From: Hygrophila difformis
Lineage: Eukaryota; Streptophyta; Magnoliopsida; Lamiales; Acanthaceae
DNA length: 64,000 nucleotides
Assembly: GCA_030278955.1 (NCBI GenBank)
Contig: JAOANR010000011.1
Span: forward strand, 27,594,403 to 27,658,402
Direction of reading: 5' to 3'
The position numbers and the translations under genes were made by a program. Shown piece after piece: positions 11,893-23,250 of the stretch; within the stretch, counting starts at the first letter, position 1; the number at the start of each line of letters is the position of its first letter. The notes under the pieces were generated by a model. That model had not been told where the DNA came from and ran no database searches. It saw nothing but the letters and a program-made list of their open reading frames with translations.

Positions 11893-12798
11893 TATTCCTT
11901 TTTCTGATGCCATTGCACAAATGCCTGTGTATGCTAAGTTCTTAAAAGAAATTCTATCAAAAAAGAGGAGTGTTGATGATGAAGAGAAAGTGACACTAAC
12001 AGGGGAATGTAGTGCAATCTTACAAAGAAGGCAACCTATTAAACAAAAAGATCCTGGGAGTTATACTATTCCGTGCATTATTGGCACTAAAGAATTCAAC
12101 AAAGCTCTGTGTGATCTCGGGTCTAGTATTAATCTGATGCCTCTACATGTCTTTAGAGAACTAGGAGTAGGAGTTGTGAAGCCTACTAGGATGCAGCTAC
12201 AGCTTGCTGATAGATCTATTAGGACTCCTTTAGGCATTGTAGAAGATGTTCCTGTTCAAGTAGAGAGTTCATTTTCCCTGTCGACTTTGTTGTTCTTGAT
12301 ATGGAAAGAGACATTGATATTCCTCTGATTTTAGGTAGACCCTTTCTGCAAACTGGTAGGGCTATGGTTGATATGGATGATGGTAAAATTACACTTAAAG
12401 TAGGTAATGAACAAGTGTCGTTTGACATTTCTAAGACAACTAAAACACAACACGCTAGTTCTGACACCTACCCGTGTAATAGAGTCACAGCTATCTATCA
12501 GGAGGATGAGGTGATTGAGAGAGAGTTCTTTGCTAGACATGATCCCTATAGGAAATTTGAGCAGTTAGTGGAGAGTTGTGAGGACTTAGCTGAAAGTAAG
12601 TGTGAGGGAGGATTACCTGTGCAAGTAACATGTGCAATAGAAGAATCCAAGTTAGTCCCGTCTGTTGAAAAGCCACCTACATTGACATTGAAAGAGCTGC
12701 CATCACATTTGAGGTATGTTTTTCTTGGTGAAAATGATACTTTACCTGTTATTGCAAGTAATAAATTAAATGATGACCAATTAAATGCATTAACCTGA
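11893..12798 (+). pseudogene. Athila aspartic protease region
   Basis: The frame of 11893-12328 contains the active site ALCDLGSSINLMP (DLGSS in place of the usual DSGA, normal for Athila). A lost base near 12270 moves the reading to the frame 12301-12798, which carries the ILGRPFLQTGRAMVD flap block. It would release mature Gag and Pol proteins in an intact element. The same frame continues into RT through a TGA at 12796-12798 and a TAG at 12913-12915. Confidence 0.8.
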
Positions 12799-15543
12799 GT
12801 GTTGAGTAAGCATGTTAGAGCAATAGGTTGGACGATAGCTGACATCAAGGGACTGAGTCCAGCATTGTGTACACACCGGATTTATATGGAGGAGGATGAC
12901 AAGCCAGTGAGATAGCCCCAAAGGAGACTGAATCCACATCTACAAGAAGCTGTAAGATCAGAGGTTATTAAGCTACTCGATGCAGGTATTATCTATCCTA
13001 TCTTTGATAGTCAGTGGGTGAGTCCAGTTCAAGTAGTGCCTAAAAAGGGAGGTATGACTGTGATTAGAAATGAAAATGGTGAACTAGTACCTACTAGACC
13101 TACTACTGGATGGCGTGTATGCATTGATTATAGGAGATTGAATGATAAGACTAGGAAAGATCATTTTCCGTTGCCTTTTATTGATCAAATGCTAGAGCGT
13201 TTAGCTAGTCATGAGTTTTATTGCTTTTTAGATGGCTATTCTGGTTATAATCAAGTTCCAATTGCACCTGAGGATCAAGATAAAACCACATTTACATGTC
13301 CTTACGGCACATTTGCATATAGGAGAATGCCATTCGGTTTGTGTAATGCTCCAGCTACATTTCAGAGATGCATGATATCTATATTTTCTGATTTAATTGA
13401 GACATGCATTGAAGTATTTATGGATGATTTTTCGGTATTCGGGTCTGACTTTGAGAAGTGCTTAATTAACTTGGAAAAAGTTCTGATTAGATGTGAAGAA
13501 TCAAATTTAGTTCTTAATTGGGAAAAATATCATTTTATGGTTAATGAAGGTATTGTCTTAGGACATAGGATTTCTAAAAATGGCATTGAAGTTGATAGGG
13601 CTAAAGTAGAAGTGATTGCAAAAATTCCACCTCCTAATAATTTAAAAACTTTGAGAAGTTTTCTGGGACATGCTGGATTTTATCGAAGGTTTATAAAAGA
13701 TTTTTCTAAAATTGCATTACCTCTGTTTAAGCTGCTATGTAAGGATGTTGAGTTTGATTTTACTGACGAGTGTATTGAGGCATTCAATAGGATCAAGGAA
13801 GCATTGGTAACAGCACCAATTATTCAGCCACCTGACTGGAGTTTGCCATTCGAGATCATGAGCGATGCTAGTGACTTTGCTGTTGGAGCAGTACTAGGTC
13901 AAAGAAAGGATAAGAAACTTCATGTTATTTATTATACTAGTCAGGCTTTAAATACTGCACAGAGAAATTATGCCACCACTGAAAAAGAACTTTTATCTGT
14001 TGTTTATGCATGTGAAAAGTTTAGACCATATCTGATAGGCTCTAAAACTGTAGTTTACACTGATCATGCTGCCATTAAATATCTATTTGCAAAGAAAGAT
14101 GCTAAACCACGGTTAATTAGATGGGTATTATTGTTACAGGAATTTGATTTAGAAATTAAAGATAGGAAAGGAGATGAAAATCCTGTAGCTGATCATCTAT
14201 CTAGACTGGAGCATGAAAAAGGGGAAGAAAGATTAATTAATGATGCATTTTCTGATGAAAATTTATATTTAATAAATAACACTTCCTCAGATCCGTGGTT
14301 TGCTGATTTTGTAAATTATTTAGCATGTGGTGTAATTCCTGATCATTTAAAATGGCATAGCCAAAAACAAAAATTTAAAACTGATGCTAAATATTTTATT
14401 TGGGATGAACCTTATTTGTTTAGACTCTGTTCAGATCAGATCATAAGGAGGTGCATCCCTGACGAGGATTTTGAAAAAGTGTTAAAGGCTTGCCACGAAG
14501 GACTTGGAGGAGGACATGTTGGACCGAACAGAACAACTCATAAGGTACTCGAAGGTGGTTTATATTGGCCTAATATTTATCGTGATGCTAGATCATTTGT
14601 GCAAAAATGTGATGTATGTCAAAGGGCTGGTAATATCACTAAAAGAGATGAAATGCCTCTAAAAGGAATTATGCCTGTTGAGTTGTTTGATTTGTGGGGA
14701 ATTGATTTTATGGGTCCATTTCCACCATCTAATGGGAAATTGTATATTCTTGTTGCTGTAGAGTATGTATCAAAATGGGTAGAAGCTGAATCATGTGCTT
14801 TAAATGATGCTAAACAAGTGATTAAATTTCTGAAAAAGCAAATCTTTACTCGTTTTGGTGTGCCTAAAGCAATCATTAGTGATGGTGGATCTCATTTTGT
14901 CAATAGGGCTGTTAATCAATTGTTATCTAGATTTCATGTTCATCATAGGATAACAACACCCTATCATCCTCAAGCCAATGGTCAGGTAGAAGTCACTAAT
15001 CGTGAGATTAAAAAGATTTTGGAAGCCACGGTAGGAAAATCTAGAAAAGATTGGGCTTTTAAGTTAGATGAAGCATTATGAGCTTATAGGACAGCTTTTA
15101 AAACGCCTATAGGTATGACTCCTTTTAAATTGGTTTATGGTAAAGCTTGTCACTTACCTTTTGAACTTGAGTTTAAATCACTTTGGGCTATGAAGAAATT
15201 GAATTTTGAATTTAAAGAGGCTCAAGAAAAAAGAAAAATAGATCTTACTGAATTAGAAGAAATTAGACGTCAAGCGTATGATAATGCTCTAATTTATAAG
15301 GAGAGAACAAAGCTTTATCATGATAAAATGCTTAGGCCTAAGGTTTTTGAACTGTTTCCTGGTAAATTAAAGACAAAATGGTCAGGACCTTTTAGGATTG
15401 TTAAAGTGTTGGATAATGGTGCAGTAGTTTTAAAAGCTGAAGATGAAAGGGAATTTACTGTAAATGGTCAAAGACTTAAACATTATTTTGGAGATGAAGT
15501 TAAATTCATCGAACAAATTAATGTTAAGCCTTTGGTTATTTAA
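12799..15543 (+). pseudogene. pol: Athila Pol: RT, RNase H and integrase
   Basis: One frame, interrupted by TAG 12913-12915 and TGA 15079-15081; the latter lies where a Trp is expected in an AYRTAFKTP context. The RT has [24 protein letters not shown] and [17 protein letters not shown] blocks, with the catalytic box FMDD at 13417-13428. RNase H has [12 protein letters not shown] and ATTEKELL. Integrase has the HHCC finger ([11 protein letters not shown] to CDVCQRAG, about 14490-14625), the DDE core ([17 protein letters not shown], then the Glu in [11 protein letters not shown]) and a C-terminal GPFRI block. No chromodomain is present. Only three stops in 2.7 kb suggest recent loss. Confidence 0.9.
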
Positions 15544-16057
15544 ATCTGCTTATTGAAATAATTGCATTGCATTTTAATTCTGTTGAGTTTTTATTTATTA
15601 AACTTATAAAAACCAATAAAAATTATAAAATGAAAGAAAAAGACAAAAATATTTTGCATTTTATTGTTTATGTGCTTTTATTTGCTTTATTGCTTTTACT
15701 AATTTAAGTTGGATGTGTTTTTAGTTTAATTATGTTGTTTAAATTTTATGCTAAGTTATTCGCGTGTGTTTAATAAATTGAGTAGGACATTGCCTATGAA
15801 TTAGAATAAGTAGCAAAATATTGAGAAATGATGGATTTGCATGTGCTTGGAGGATTGATCTTGATATTTGTATTCTGACTCGATGATGAATTAAGGAGGA
15901 GGATCTATATGGACTATTTGGTTTAAATGAGGAGAATTATAACCCGGGAGGATTTGAGGAGTCTATATATGCTAAATCTGACTTGCTAACCTTAGGGATT
16001 GAATAAACTATCATTTTGGTTGAGTTTGAGCTGAAATTCGAGTGTCACAGACTCAGT
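15544..16057. other. Non-coding spacer after pol
   Basis: AT-rich, without a supported ORF or recognised motif, lying between the end of integrase and the first internal dyad array. Confidence 0.6.
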
Positions 16058-16308
16058 TTAGGCGCCACACCTTCTTGGTGGCGCCTAAAACCAAGCTCAG
16101 GCACCACATTATGCGCCATTTTTAACCCTGGGAAAACTTGAAGTCAGGTAATGTGCCACACCTTCATGGTGGCGCATAAAATCACTCGGTAGCGCCACTT
16201 TCGGCGCCAATCTCAGACTTAGAAAATTTTTTGTTCCAAAAATGCGCCGCACAGCCTGTGCGGCGCCTAAATCATGCCTTATGCGCCACAATTGGCGCCG
16301 ACCCGCGG
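16058..16308 (+). repeat. GC-rich dyad array upstream of the first accessory ORF
   Basis: Three units with the plan of the LTR array: GCGCCACAC, GGTGGCGCCTAAA, then GCGCCACTTTCGGCGCC, spaced at about 88-95 bp. As in the LTR, a leader-like stretch follows the array (from about 16320, with TTTTTAACCC and TCTTCATTC). This looks like an LTR-type promoter/leader placed inside the element. Confidence 0.8.
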
Positions 16309-17440
16309 GTCAAGATCTCCTGACCCGGGTCTGAACGGGTTTTTAACCCAAAAATTCCTTTCTCCTCTTCATTCTTCCAAAATTTGACCGAGAGCCCTCT
16401 TCCTCACCACCGTGCGCCACCACCCTCTTCCAAGCGACACATTTGCGCCACTTTGGTAAAAATTCTTCCAATTCTTGTTTCTTCCTATCAATTCTCATCT
16501 ACATTGTCAATTCTCATTCCAAAAACCCCAATTTTTGCTTGTTTACTCAAATTAGGGCACAAGAACCCTAGTTTTCCAATTTTGGGGAATTCTACTCCAA
16601 AGTGCTCAAATCTTTCAATTTAGGTAAGAATGGCTATCCTAATTCCATTATTATCATCTTCTAGTGCTTTGGAATGCATTAATTTTGGTATTGGTGTTGT
16701 TACTTGAATTTTGGGTTTTTGTAGAATGTGGGATAAAATTTGATTTTGATTGTCTAAATTCTACTTTTAGCATGAACAAGTGTTGTAGAACATGGATTGA
16801 ATGCATAATGTGAAATTTTTGGATTAACATTAAAATTTGGGATTTGTGAGAATTTTAAATCTGAAAATTATTTTGAATTAACTGAAATGGCATTTTTGAT
16901 TAATTGAATGGATGAAACATCACTAGAACATGTCATTTTAGTTATATTAAAAATATAAAGTTGTTTTCTTGTCAAGAATTCCATGTTCTTCATAATGTGA
17001 GTTAATTGAACCATGTTTTGATAAAAACTCTTTTATTTGCAATTTAGTTAATTTATCATATGAATAAATTGGAATGGATTTAAATATTAATTTAAACCAT
17101 TTGTAATGCACTAGTTTAATAATTTAGGTTGTTTTTGCTTATTAAATCTGAAAATTCAATAAAATAAGGAGTTTTTATTAAAAAGACATGTTAAACATGA
17201 ATTTTAAACTTTAGAATAAAATGGATGATATTTTTAAACAAAGTTTAGGATTCACAATTTTTAAAATACAACATCTTGGTCATTGAGTTATCTAAATCCC
17301 ACATTCTAGGTTGATGTATATGTTTGCTTTATACTTAACACTTAAGTTAAACCTGTGGTTTAAACTTAAGTGTGAGGATGGGAGGCAATGCATATATATG
17401 ATACTAACCCAGAGTTTTTGTACAACCAGGTACTGAAATA
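16309..17440 (+). promoter_or_regulatory. Leader of accessory ORF 1 with a possible 5'UTR intron
   Basis: A canonical donor AG/GTAAGAATGG is present at 16622-16633. Possible acceptors are ACATTCTAG (ends 17309) and ACAACCAG (ends 17429). The intervening sequence is AT-rich like a plant intron. It includes TTAAGTGTGAGGATG at 17366-17380, an exact copy of the sequence next to the 3' LTR. The intron is inferred from splice-site sequence only. Confidence 0.45.
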
Positions 17441-19344
17441 ATGTATAATCCTCCAAACCTCCCTAAGAAATCGGGTTATAGGTATATACCCATGTCCGAG
17501 GGGAGAATGGGGATTTATGATCCACAGTCACCGGATAGCGTTCCTACTCCTATTCTGATGAGCATATTTTTGAAACTCGCAGACTCCGCACTAAAAATTT
17601 GGTACAGATGGATCATCCACAGGGATCGGGAGGTGCCTCCAAGTCCAAGGGACTTCTTTCCTATTTTAGGAAGAGCAAGTCCAAGAGTGGTGCATCTTCT
17701 AGACATACTTCCATGCCGGCTGATGACCATCAGGAGGTCAATCAGCCTGACCAGCCTGATCAGACCATTCAGCCCGAGACATCCGATCATTCACAGGCCC
17801 CCCTCTAGAGCCTCTCGGGGGAAGGCACCTGTCACGAGTTCCACTTCCTCTCGACCGAGGAGAGGGAGATCTGCAGCACTAGTCATACAGGAGCCTGTCC
17901 CTGAGGCTGTAGGAGGAGAGGAAGATGAGGAGGAGGTTGATCAGGAGGAGCAGGAGGAGCAGCAGGCTAGGGGAGGACCGAAAAGGCAGGATCCTAGAGC
18001 TTATGTCCCCGAGTTGTTTTATGTCAGGCCGGGCATATTCGATGCCACCGTATTTAGGAGTGTCAGAGCCTACGAGCTGTACCAGAGGTTTCACAAGAAG
18101 AGAATTATTGCTGATAGAGGATTTCCAGATAGAGATCTACAGCACCCTCTACTCCGAGATGCTATTAGATCCAGAGGTTGGGAGAGATTCGTGAGACACC
18201 CAGCCGGATCATATTCGTGGGAATTGACTAGGCTGTTTCTAGCCAACGCTGAGGAGGAGGATTCTTGGATTTTCGGGGTTAGAGTACCCATCACTCCTCA
18301 GCACATCAACCAATTTTTTGGAGTAGTGGATGTGCCCTACGATAGAGATTTTTGGGAGCCTGTGATGAGAGCCGATGATAGGGAGGATTTCAAGAAGCTT
18401 ATACTGATGTCGATGTTTGAGGGTCAGGAGGATGTCTTCACATATGATGATGATGACATGAGTAGGCTACATGAGCCTGATATGGATGCACCCATGTACC
18501 AGCTTCTCATGTTCTACAGATCTAGATTGAGTCCTTCGACTCACACCTCTGGACCTACTGCCCTGGATATGTATGTCCCATACTGCATCAAGGTGGGGAG
18601 CCCGGTTAACATGGGAGAGCTTATATCACTTGAGTTGAGACAGACACCGGGGGTGTCTAAGAGGTCAGATCTGATGTTCCCCAGCTTGATATGGCAGCTT
18701 TGTGCACAGGCAGGAGTGGATATGGGGCAGTTTGATAGAGATTGGAGGATGAGGCCCCCTATTCCATTTGGGAAGAAGAATTTCAAGCTGTCTGGCATAA
18801 GATGCAAGCCTATGATACTTCCTAGGGAGTTGCCCAGGCAGTCACCACCACCTGCACCTTCACAGGCTAGCCAGGAGCATTCTGAGGCTCCTTCGCAGTC
18901 CACCCGGGGTACACGAGGTGGTAGAGGCAGAGGTAGAGGACGTGGCAGGGCTCAGCCACAGCAGTCACAGCAGTCACATCAGCAGTATCAGGGAGAGCCT
19001 GATTGGGCTAGGACCTTATTGATGAACCAGCAAAACTTGCTGAACACAGTGAATGAGCATGCTCTACTTGCAGCTCAAAGACACCATTTCTTGGCTGACC
19101 AGATAGCCAAGAATGCTAGAGCCCAGGCTTACCATGCAGCCTGACTGGAGTATTTCATGTCCCAGAGCCTAGGACAGCGATATGTCGCTCCTTAGACACC
19201 TTCTGAGGACGATGAGGATGAGGAGTATGTCGGCTCTGGAGATGGTAGCGATGAGGGAGATGATGATGCTGAGGATGCTGATGCTGGGGATGGATCTGAA
19301 GAAGTGGGAGACAATGATGATGATGATTCTGAGGACTCTGACTG
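17441..19344 (+). pseudogene. Athila accessory ORF 1 (plant transposon-protein domain), broken
   Basis: Unknown function. The core (about 17990-18780) contains FVRHPAGSYSWELTRLFLAN, an IN-x-FFGVVDVPYD block and LIWQLCAQAGVDM. These align with accessory ORF 2 and with the domain I know as the putative plant transposon protein family. The more protein-like N-terminus (MDHPQGSGGASKSK, ATG 17608-17610) is in another frame and joins at a C6 run (17798-17803), pointing to a 1-base indel. The main frame ends at TGA 19142-19144, but LEYFMSQSLGQRYVAP and an acidic tail continue in frame past a TAG (19190-19192) to 19344. This end matches LEYFVSASLGDRYIPP of ORF 2. No signal peptide or membrane segment was seen. 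Confidence 0.75.
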
Positions 19345-19785
19345 AGCGAGAGAGATGAGCGATAGATAGGCTTGTGATTGTTATAGATGACATGTATTGA
19401 TAGGCCTATGTATTTGACTCTATTGTTATTCTGCTACATTTTAGTTATTTTCATTTGGGTTGTATTTGTCCTAACTCTATTTTCTATTATTATTTTGCTA
19501 TCTTAGATATATTATTTCTGTTATTCATGTTCTTTTGATATTATGAAATATTAGATAGGGTTTATTTAGCTTATGAGGTTTTTAGTTGCTTTTAAATTCA
19601 ATAAAGTAGCTCTTACCAATAGCGTGCAAAATTGAGTTGTTTTGAACTGGTAAAAAGATCAATGAAGTTTATTTGGACTAGATTGAGGTGTAGATGAAGT
19701 AAAATTGGTGTTGTTGAGTGATTTGGAGATTTTGGACATCATGGGGAAGAACTTAGGAAAAACATATTCTGCCCGAATTGGCACA
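19345..19785. other. Spacer between accessory ORF 1 and the second dyad array
   Basis: AT-rich, probably the 3' untranslated region of accessory ORF 1. No gene or repeat was recognised. Confidence 0.5.
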
Positions 19786-20122
19786 GAATGCGCCACATAG
19801 GCATTGTGGCGCCTAAAAATACTCTCCAGTGCCACTTTATGTGCCAGAAAACTTAGAAATTTTTCTAAGTTTTTCCAAAATGCGCCACATGTGCTTGGTG
19901 GCGCCTAAATCTGCCTTGAAGCGCCACTTTTGGCGCAGCAAAATGAGAATTTTTCCAAGTTTGCTTCAGGATGCGCCACATACACTGTGCGGCGCATAAA
20001 AGTCCCCTTCAGCGCCACTTTTTGCGCCGCGGCTTATTTATAAATTTTATTTTATTTTAAAATGCGCCACACTCACTGTGTGGCGCCTAAATTGGCCTCG
20101 GAGCGCCACTTTTTGCGCCACC
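19786..20122 (+). repeat. GC-rich dyad array upstream of the second accessory ORF
   Basis: Four units of the same plan (AATGCGCCACAT, GGTGGCGCCTAAA, GCGCCACTTTTTGCGCC), at about 85-90 bp spacing. One unit includes CACTTTTGGCGC, which contains a sequence resembling the E2F core TTTGGCGC; whether it is used is unknown. The array ends about 230 bp before the ATG of accessory ORF 2. Confidence 0.85.
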
Positions 20123-20355
20123 GACGTCGCGAATCCAAAATATTCAAATCATATCTAATCGATTTTTGGGATCCTAAACGACATTATACTGACTCCAAAT
20201 CATATGTTTAGTGTATATTTGGATCTAGATTAAATCAATCGCACCTTATCTCAACAAAATCAAGATTTCACCATCTTTAAAAGAGAGATCACCGATCGGT
20301 CACTCTCTCATTACCAAATCTGTCAATTTTTCTCTTCTTCCTAAATTCTGCCACC

Positions 20356-21813
20356 ATGAGAACAAAGAGAAAGAATAACCCAAGAAACAATGGTGGAAAG
20401 AAATTGAAAGCCACAGAGCCGGCCCCATCACAGACACCAGATATTAGAGAACCCGTTCCGGAGCCAGCTGCTGTGGGTGCTGAAGATATGTTTGTGAATA
20501 ATCTGGTGGCTCCCGATTCATATAATGGTTACGATACTTCTTTCAATTCTGCTCAACCGAAGGAGGATGATCCACAGCAAGAAGAAGATGTCGCTGAATC
20601 CCCGGAGGAAATTTCACCGGAAGCTCCACGTGATTCTAAAACCAAGAGAAAGAGTCACAATAGAAATAATGATACCCCTCCTCTGGAAGAATTAACAGGG
20701 GACACGTTCAATCCGGCTATTTTCATCAATCAAATGACATATTCTTATTATCAGAAGATGGTGGAAAGATGGATTATCCAGGACAAAGGATTCACTGAAG
20801 CTGACATGGAGCGATTTTCGGTTCATGATGCTCTCATGAGTCGAGGATGGATGAAATTTGCTGCTCATCCGGAAGGAGTTTACTCTTGGGAGCTTACTAG
20901 ACAATTCTTGTGTAATGCTCGGTTTGATCACTATACTTCATGGATTGGTGGAGTGCCTGTGCCATATGATCTCGCAGTAATCAATGAACTGTATGGTACT
21001 GTGGATGTCTCTTGCCCGGCTACGAAGAAGAAGCACTTTCATGACCCTATTCATGAAGAGGAAGGAGGACCAGAATTGGAGAAAAAAATCCTGAAAGAGA
21101 TGTTTGAAACACAAAAGAAAGTTGCCTACATAGGGGAGAAGAAGGAAAATGTTGTTGCCACTTTAAAGGCTTCACCGCTTTATCAGATCTACCTGCTCTA
21201 CAAGCATAAGGTGTTTTCTACTTCGCACACTTCACAACCGAATGCAGAGGAGCTGTATTTTTTGTATTGTGTGAAGAACGGGTTGCCTATTGACATTGGG
21301 GATATGGTGGCATATGAGTTGGATAAAATGGCGTCTGACGCTGCACGGACTGTGCTGGGATTTCCTGCGCTGATCTGGACACTTTGTGAGAGAGCTGGAG
21401 TGAATATGACAGCCTATGCTCATGATTTGAAACCCAAGCCTCCTATTTCTTTCAAGAATTTCTATAATAAGCCTGGAGTAAAATGTGCAGAGCTTGGTTA
21501 CCCTACTACATCCCGTGGGGCACCCACTTGTCATCCTGATATACCTAGTACATCTGGTACTAAGGTAGAGCCTGCAGAGATTGCAATCAATAGGATGACC
21601 TATGAGATTCATCAGCTTAGAGCCGGGATGAAGAGGAAGGAGGATAGTACACAGGCACAGTTTGCACGACTTTCCAGCAGACTTGAGTACTTCGTGTCTG
21701 CAAGTCTAGGTGATCGATATATTCCGCCTACTACTAGTTCGAGCTCTACAGGGAGTGATGATGTTCCTAGGGAAGATGTAGTAGGTGATTCGGATGGATC
21801 TTTAAAAATCTAG
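20356..21813 (+). CDS. Athila accessory ORF 2, intact (plant transposon-protein domain)
   Basis: Open 485-codon frame with a strong plant start context (GCCACCATGAG). The N-terminus is basic and low-complexity (MRTKRKNNPRNNGGKK), followed by an acidic/proline linker. The core domain is at about residues 125-360: a YYQKMVERWI helix, FAAHPEGVYSWELTRQFLCN, an INELYGTVDVS block, LYKHKVFSTSHTS and LIWTLCERAGVNM. A short helical C-terminus follows (EYFVSASLGDRYIPP). It is a clear homologue of accessory ORF 1 in the same element and of the ORF at 30890-31806. Athila elements usually have one env-like ORF here; no transmembrane or fusion-like segment is visible in this one. Function is unknown. It is the only intact protein of the element, which is notable beside the broken gag-pol. 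Confidence 0.85.
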   Translation: MRTKRKNNPRNNGGKKLKATEPAPSQTPDIREPVPEPAAVGAEDMFVNNLVAPDSYNGYDTSFNSAQPKEDDPQQEEDVAESPEEISPEAPRDSKTKRKSHNRNNDTPPLEELTGDTFNPAIFINQMTYSYYQKMVERWIIQDKGFTEADMERFSVHDALMSRGWMKFAAHPEGVYSWELTRQFLCNARFDHYTSWIGGVPVPYDLAVINELYGTVDVSCPATKKKHFHDPIHEEEGGPELEKKILKEMFETQKKVAYIGEKKENVVATLKASPLYQIYLLYKHKVFSTSHTSQPNAEELYFLYCVKNGLPIDIGDMVAYELDKMASDAARTVLGFPALIWTLCERAGVNMTAYAHDLKPKPPISFKNFYNKPGVKCAELGYPTTSRGAPTCHPDIPSTSGTKVEPAEIAINRMTYEIHQLRAGMKRKEDSTQAQFARLSSRLEYFVSASLGDRYIPPTTSSSSTGSDDVPREDVVGDSDGSLKI

Positions 21814-23234
21814 ATTTTTGATTAGATAGGATTGCTCCCTTTTTGGTTTAATTTGTAATAGTTAGAATTATTTTGGTACTATTTTGCTTATTTAATTAGC
21901 ATCTTTATGTAATAGTGGCTAGAACTTGTGGTATTTTGCTTTTGGTAAGTTTATGGAATTTAATATTTTAATTAAATCTGTCCATGTTTATTTAATTAAT
22001 GAAAAGAATTAATAGAGATTTAAAATCTGAAATTTATAAATTAAAATAATAAAAATCTGAATTAAATAAATTATGGATCAAATTTAATTGTTTTAATCTA
22101 TAAATTACCATGTGTTCTAACGATTATCTTTTGTATGAGTAAATACCATATAAATATATAAAGGAGCCAGATATGCCATGAAGAAGCAAGCAAAAGGGGA
22201 TATCCAATACGGTGAAAGAATTTCTAGGATCTAAACATTCCAGGTGTGATCTTTTCATGTTATATGTTATCAATTTGCATGAAATATGTGGTAAGAGTTC
22301 GATTTAATTTTATTTCACTGTTTATTATGCTTTGAATAAAATGGTACATGCATGACTAGTTAGTTTAAATTTAAAATGTGTTTTCCCAGTGGTGCTATTA
22401 TTTAGAGATTATCACATCATTGCCAATATGGAGAAAATCCAAATAAGTCTAAATGTTCTGCTTTAATCCGATTTTACAATTTAATGAGTGCTAGGTTTCT
22501 TAGTTTAAAGTCCTAGACTTTGTCAAATTGTTATGCAAGTTGTTTGAGCTATTGATGACAATTCTATTTGCCTTGCAGAAAACTATTTGATTAATTAGAC
22601 TAGTTATTTAAAATGTGGAAAGTTATCATTATTTATAAATAAATATGCTCGTTCTAAGTCTTTTTAAATGCTTAATTAAAATAAAGTCAGAGTGAGAACC
22701 CTATATATAAAAAAAATAAAAAAAACAAGTTATCTTGCAAAAAGAAAAAGAAAAGAAAAATTATTGAAGAATGCAAGATCAAAAAAAAAAAAAAAAATAG
22801 AGAGAGAGGGTGATTAAATAAAAAGTCATAAACTCTTGACTGGATGACTGGCACATATTCGGTGACACGAGTAGCTTTTGGAATTCAACCGTCTACAACT
22901 CAGCCAAAGTGTCTAGAATATAGTGAAACCTAGCAATAGATTGAACATATTTAAAGACTGGAATAGAAAAGCATATTTACATTACTCACTTTCCCATATT
23001 AAGTGCTATGTATAATTAATCTGTTTTCTGTACTGTAAGTGCTTTGGACACCTGGTTTTGATAGTTGATGCATGACAATTTACCTTGTTCTAGCACATTA
23101 AACTTTTGAATCTCTTTAGCTCATTGCGTTGTTGAAATCTATGATTTGGCATAACTGTAATGACTTCATCTTTATTATCTTGATTGGCATGTTGATGTGT
23201 TAATTGACTTCATTGCTCAAGGGACGAGCAATAT
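21814..23234. other. 3' non-coding region of the Athila element
   Basis: AT-rich, with no supported ORF. It contains an A-rich low-complexity patch at about 22705-22805, including a run of about 17 A near 22780. It precedes the polypurine tract. Confidence 0.6.
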
Positions 23235-23250
23235 TTAAGTGTGAGGATGT
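23235..23250 (+). promoter_or_regulatory. Polypurine-like tract at the 3' LTR of the Athila element
   Basis: TTAAGTGTGAGGATGT directly abuts the LTR start TGATGCACCC. It would prime plus-strand synthesis. The purine run is interrupted, so it is a weak tract by usual standards. Confidence 0.55.

Noticed and set aside
18541..18903. Minus-strand ORF opposite accessory ORF 1, and similar at 21232-21612
   Set aside because: Antisense shadows; the plus-strand frames share conserved blocks with each other.
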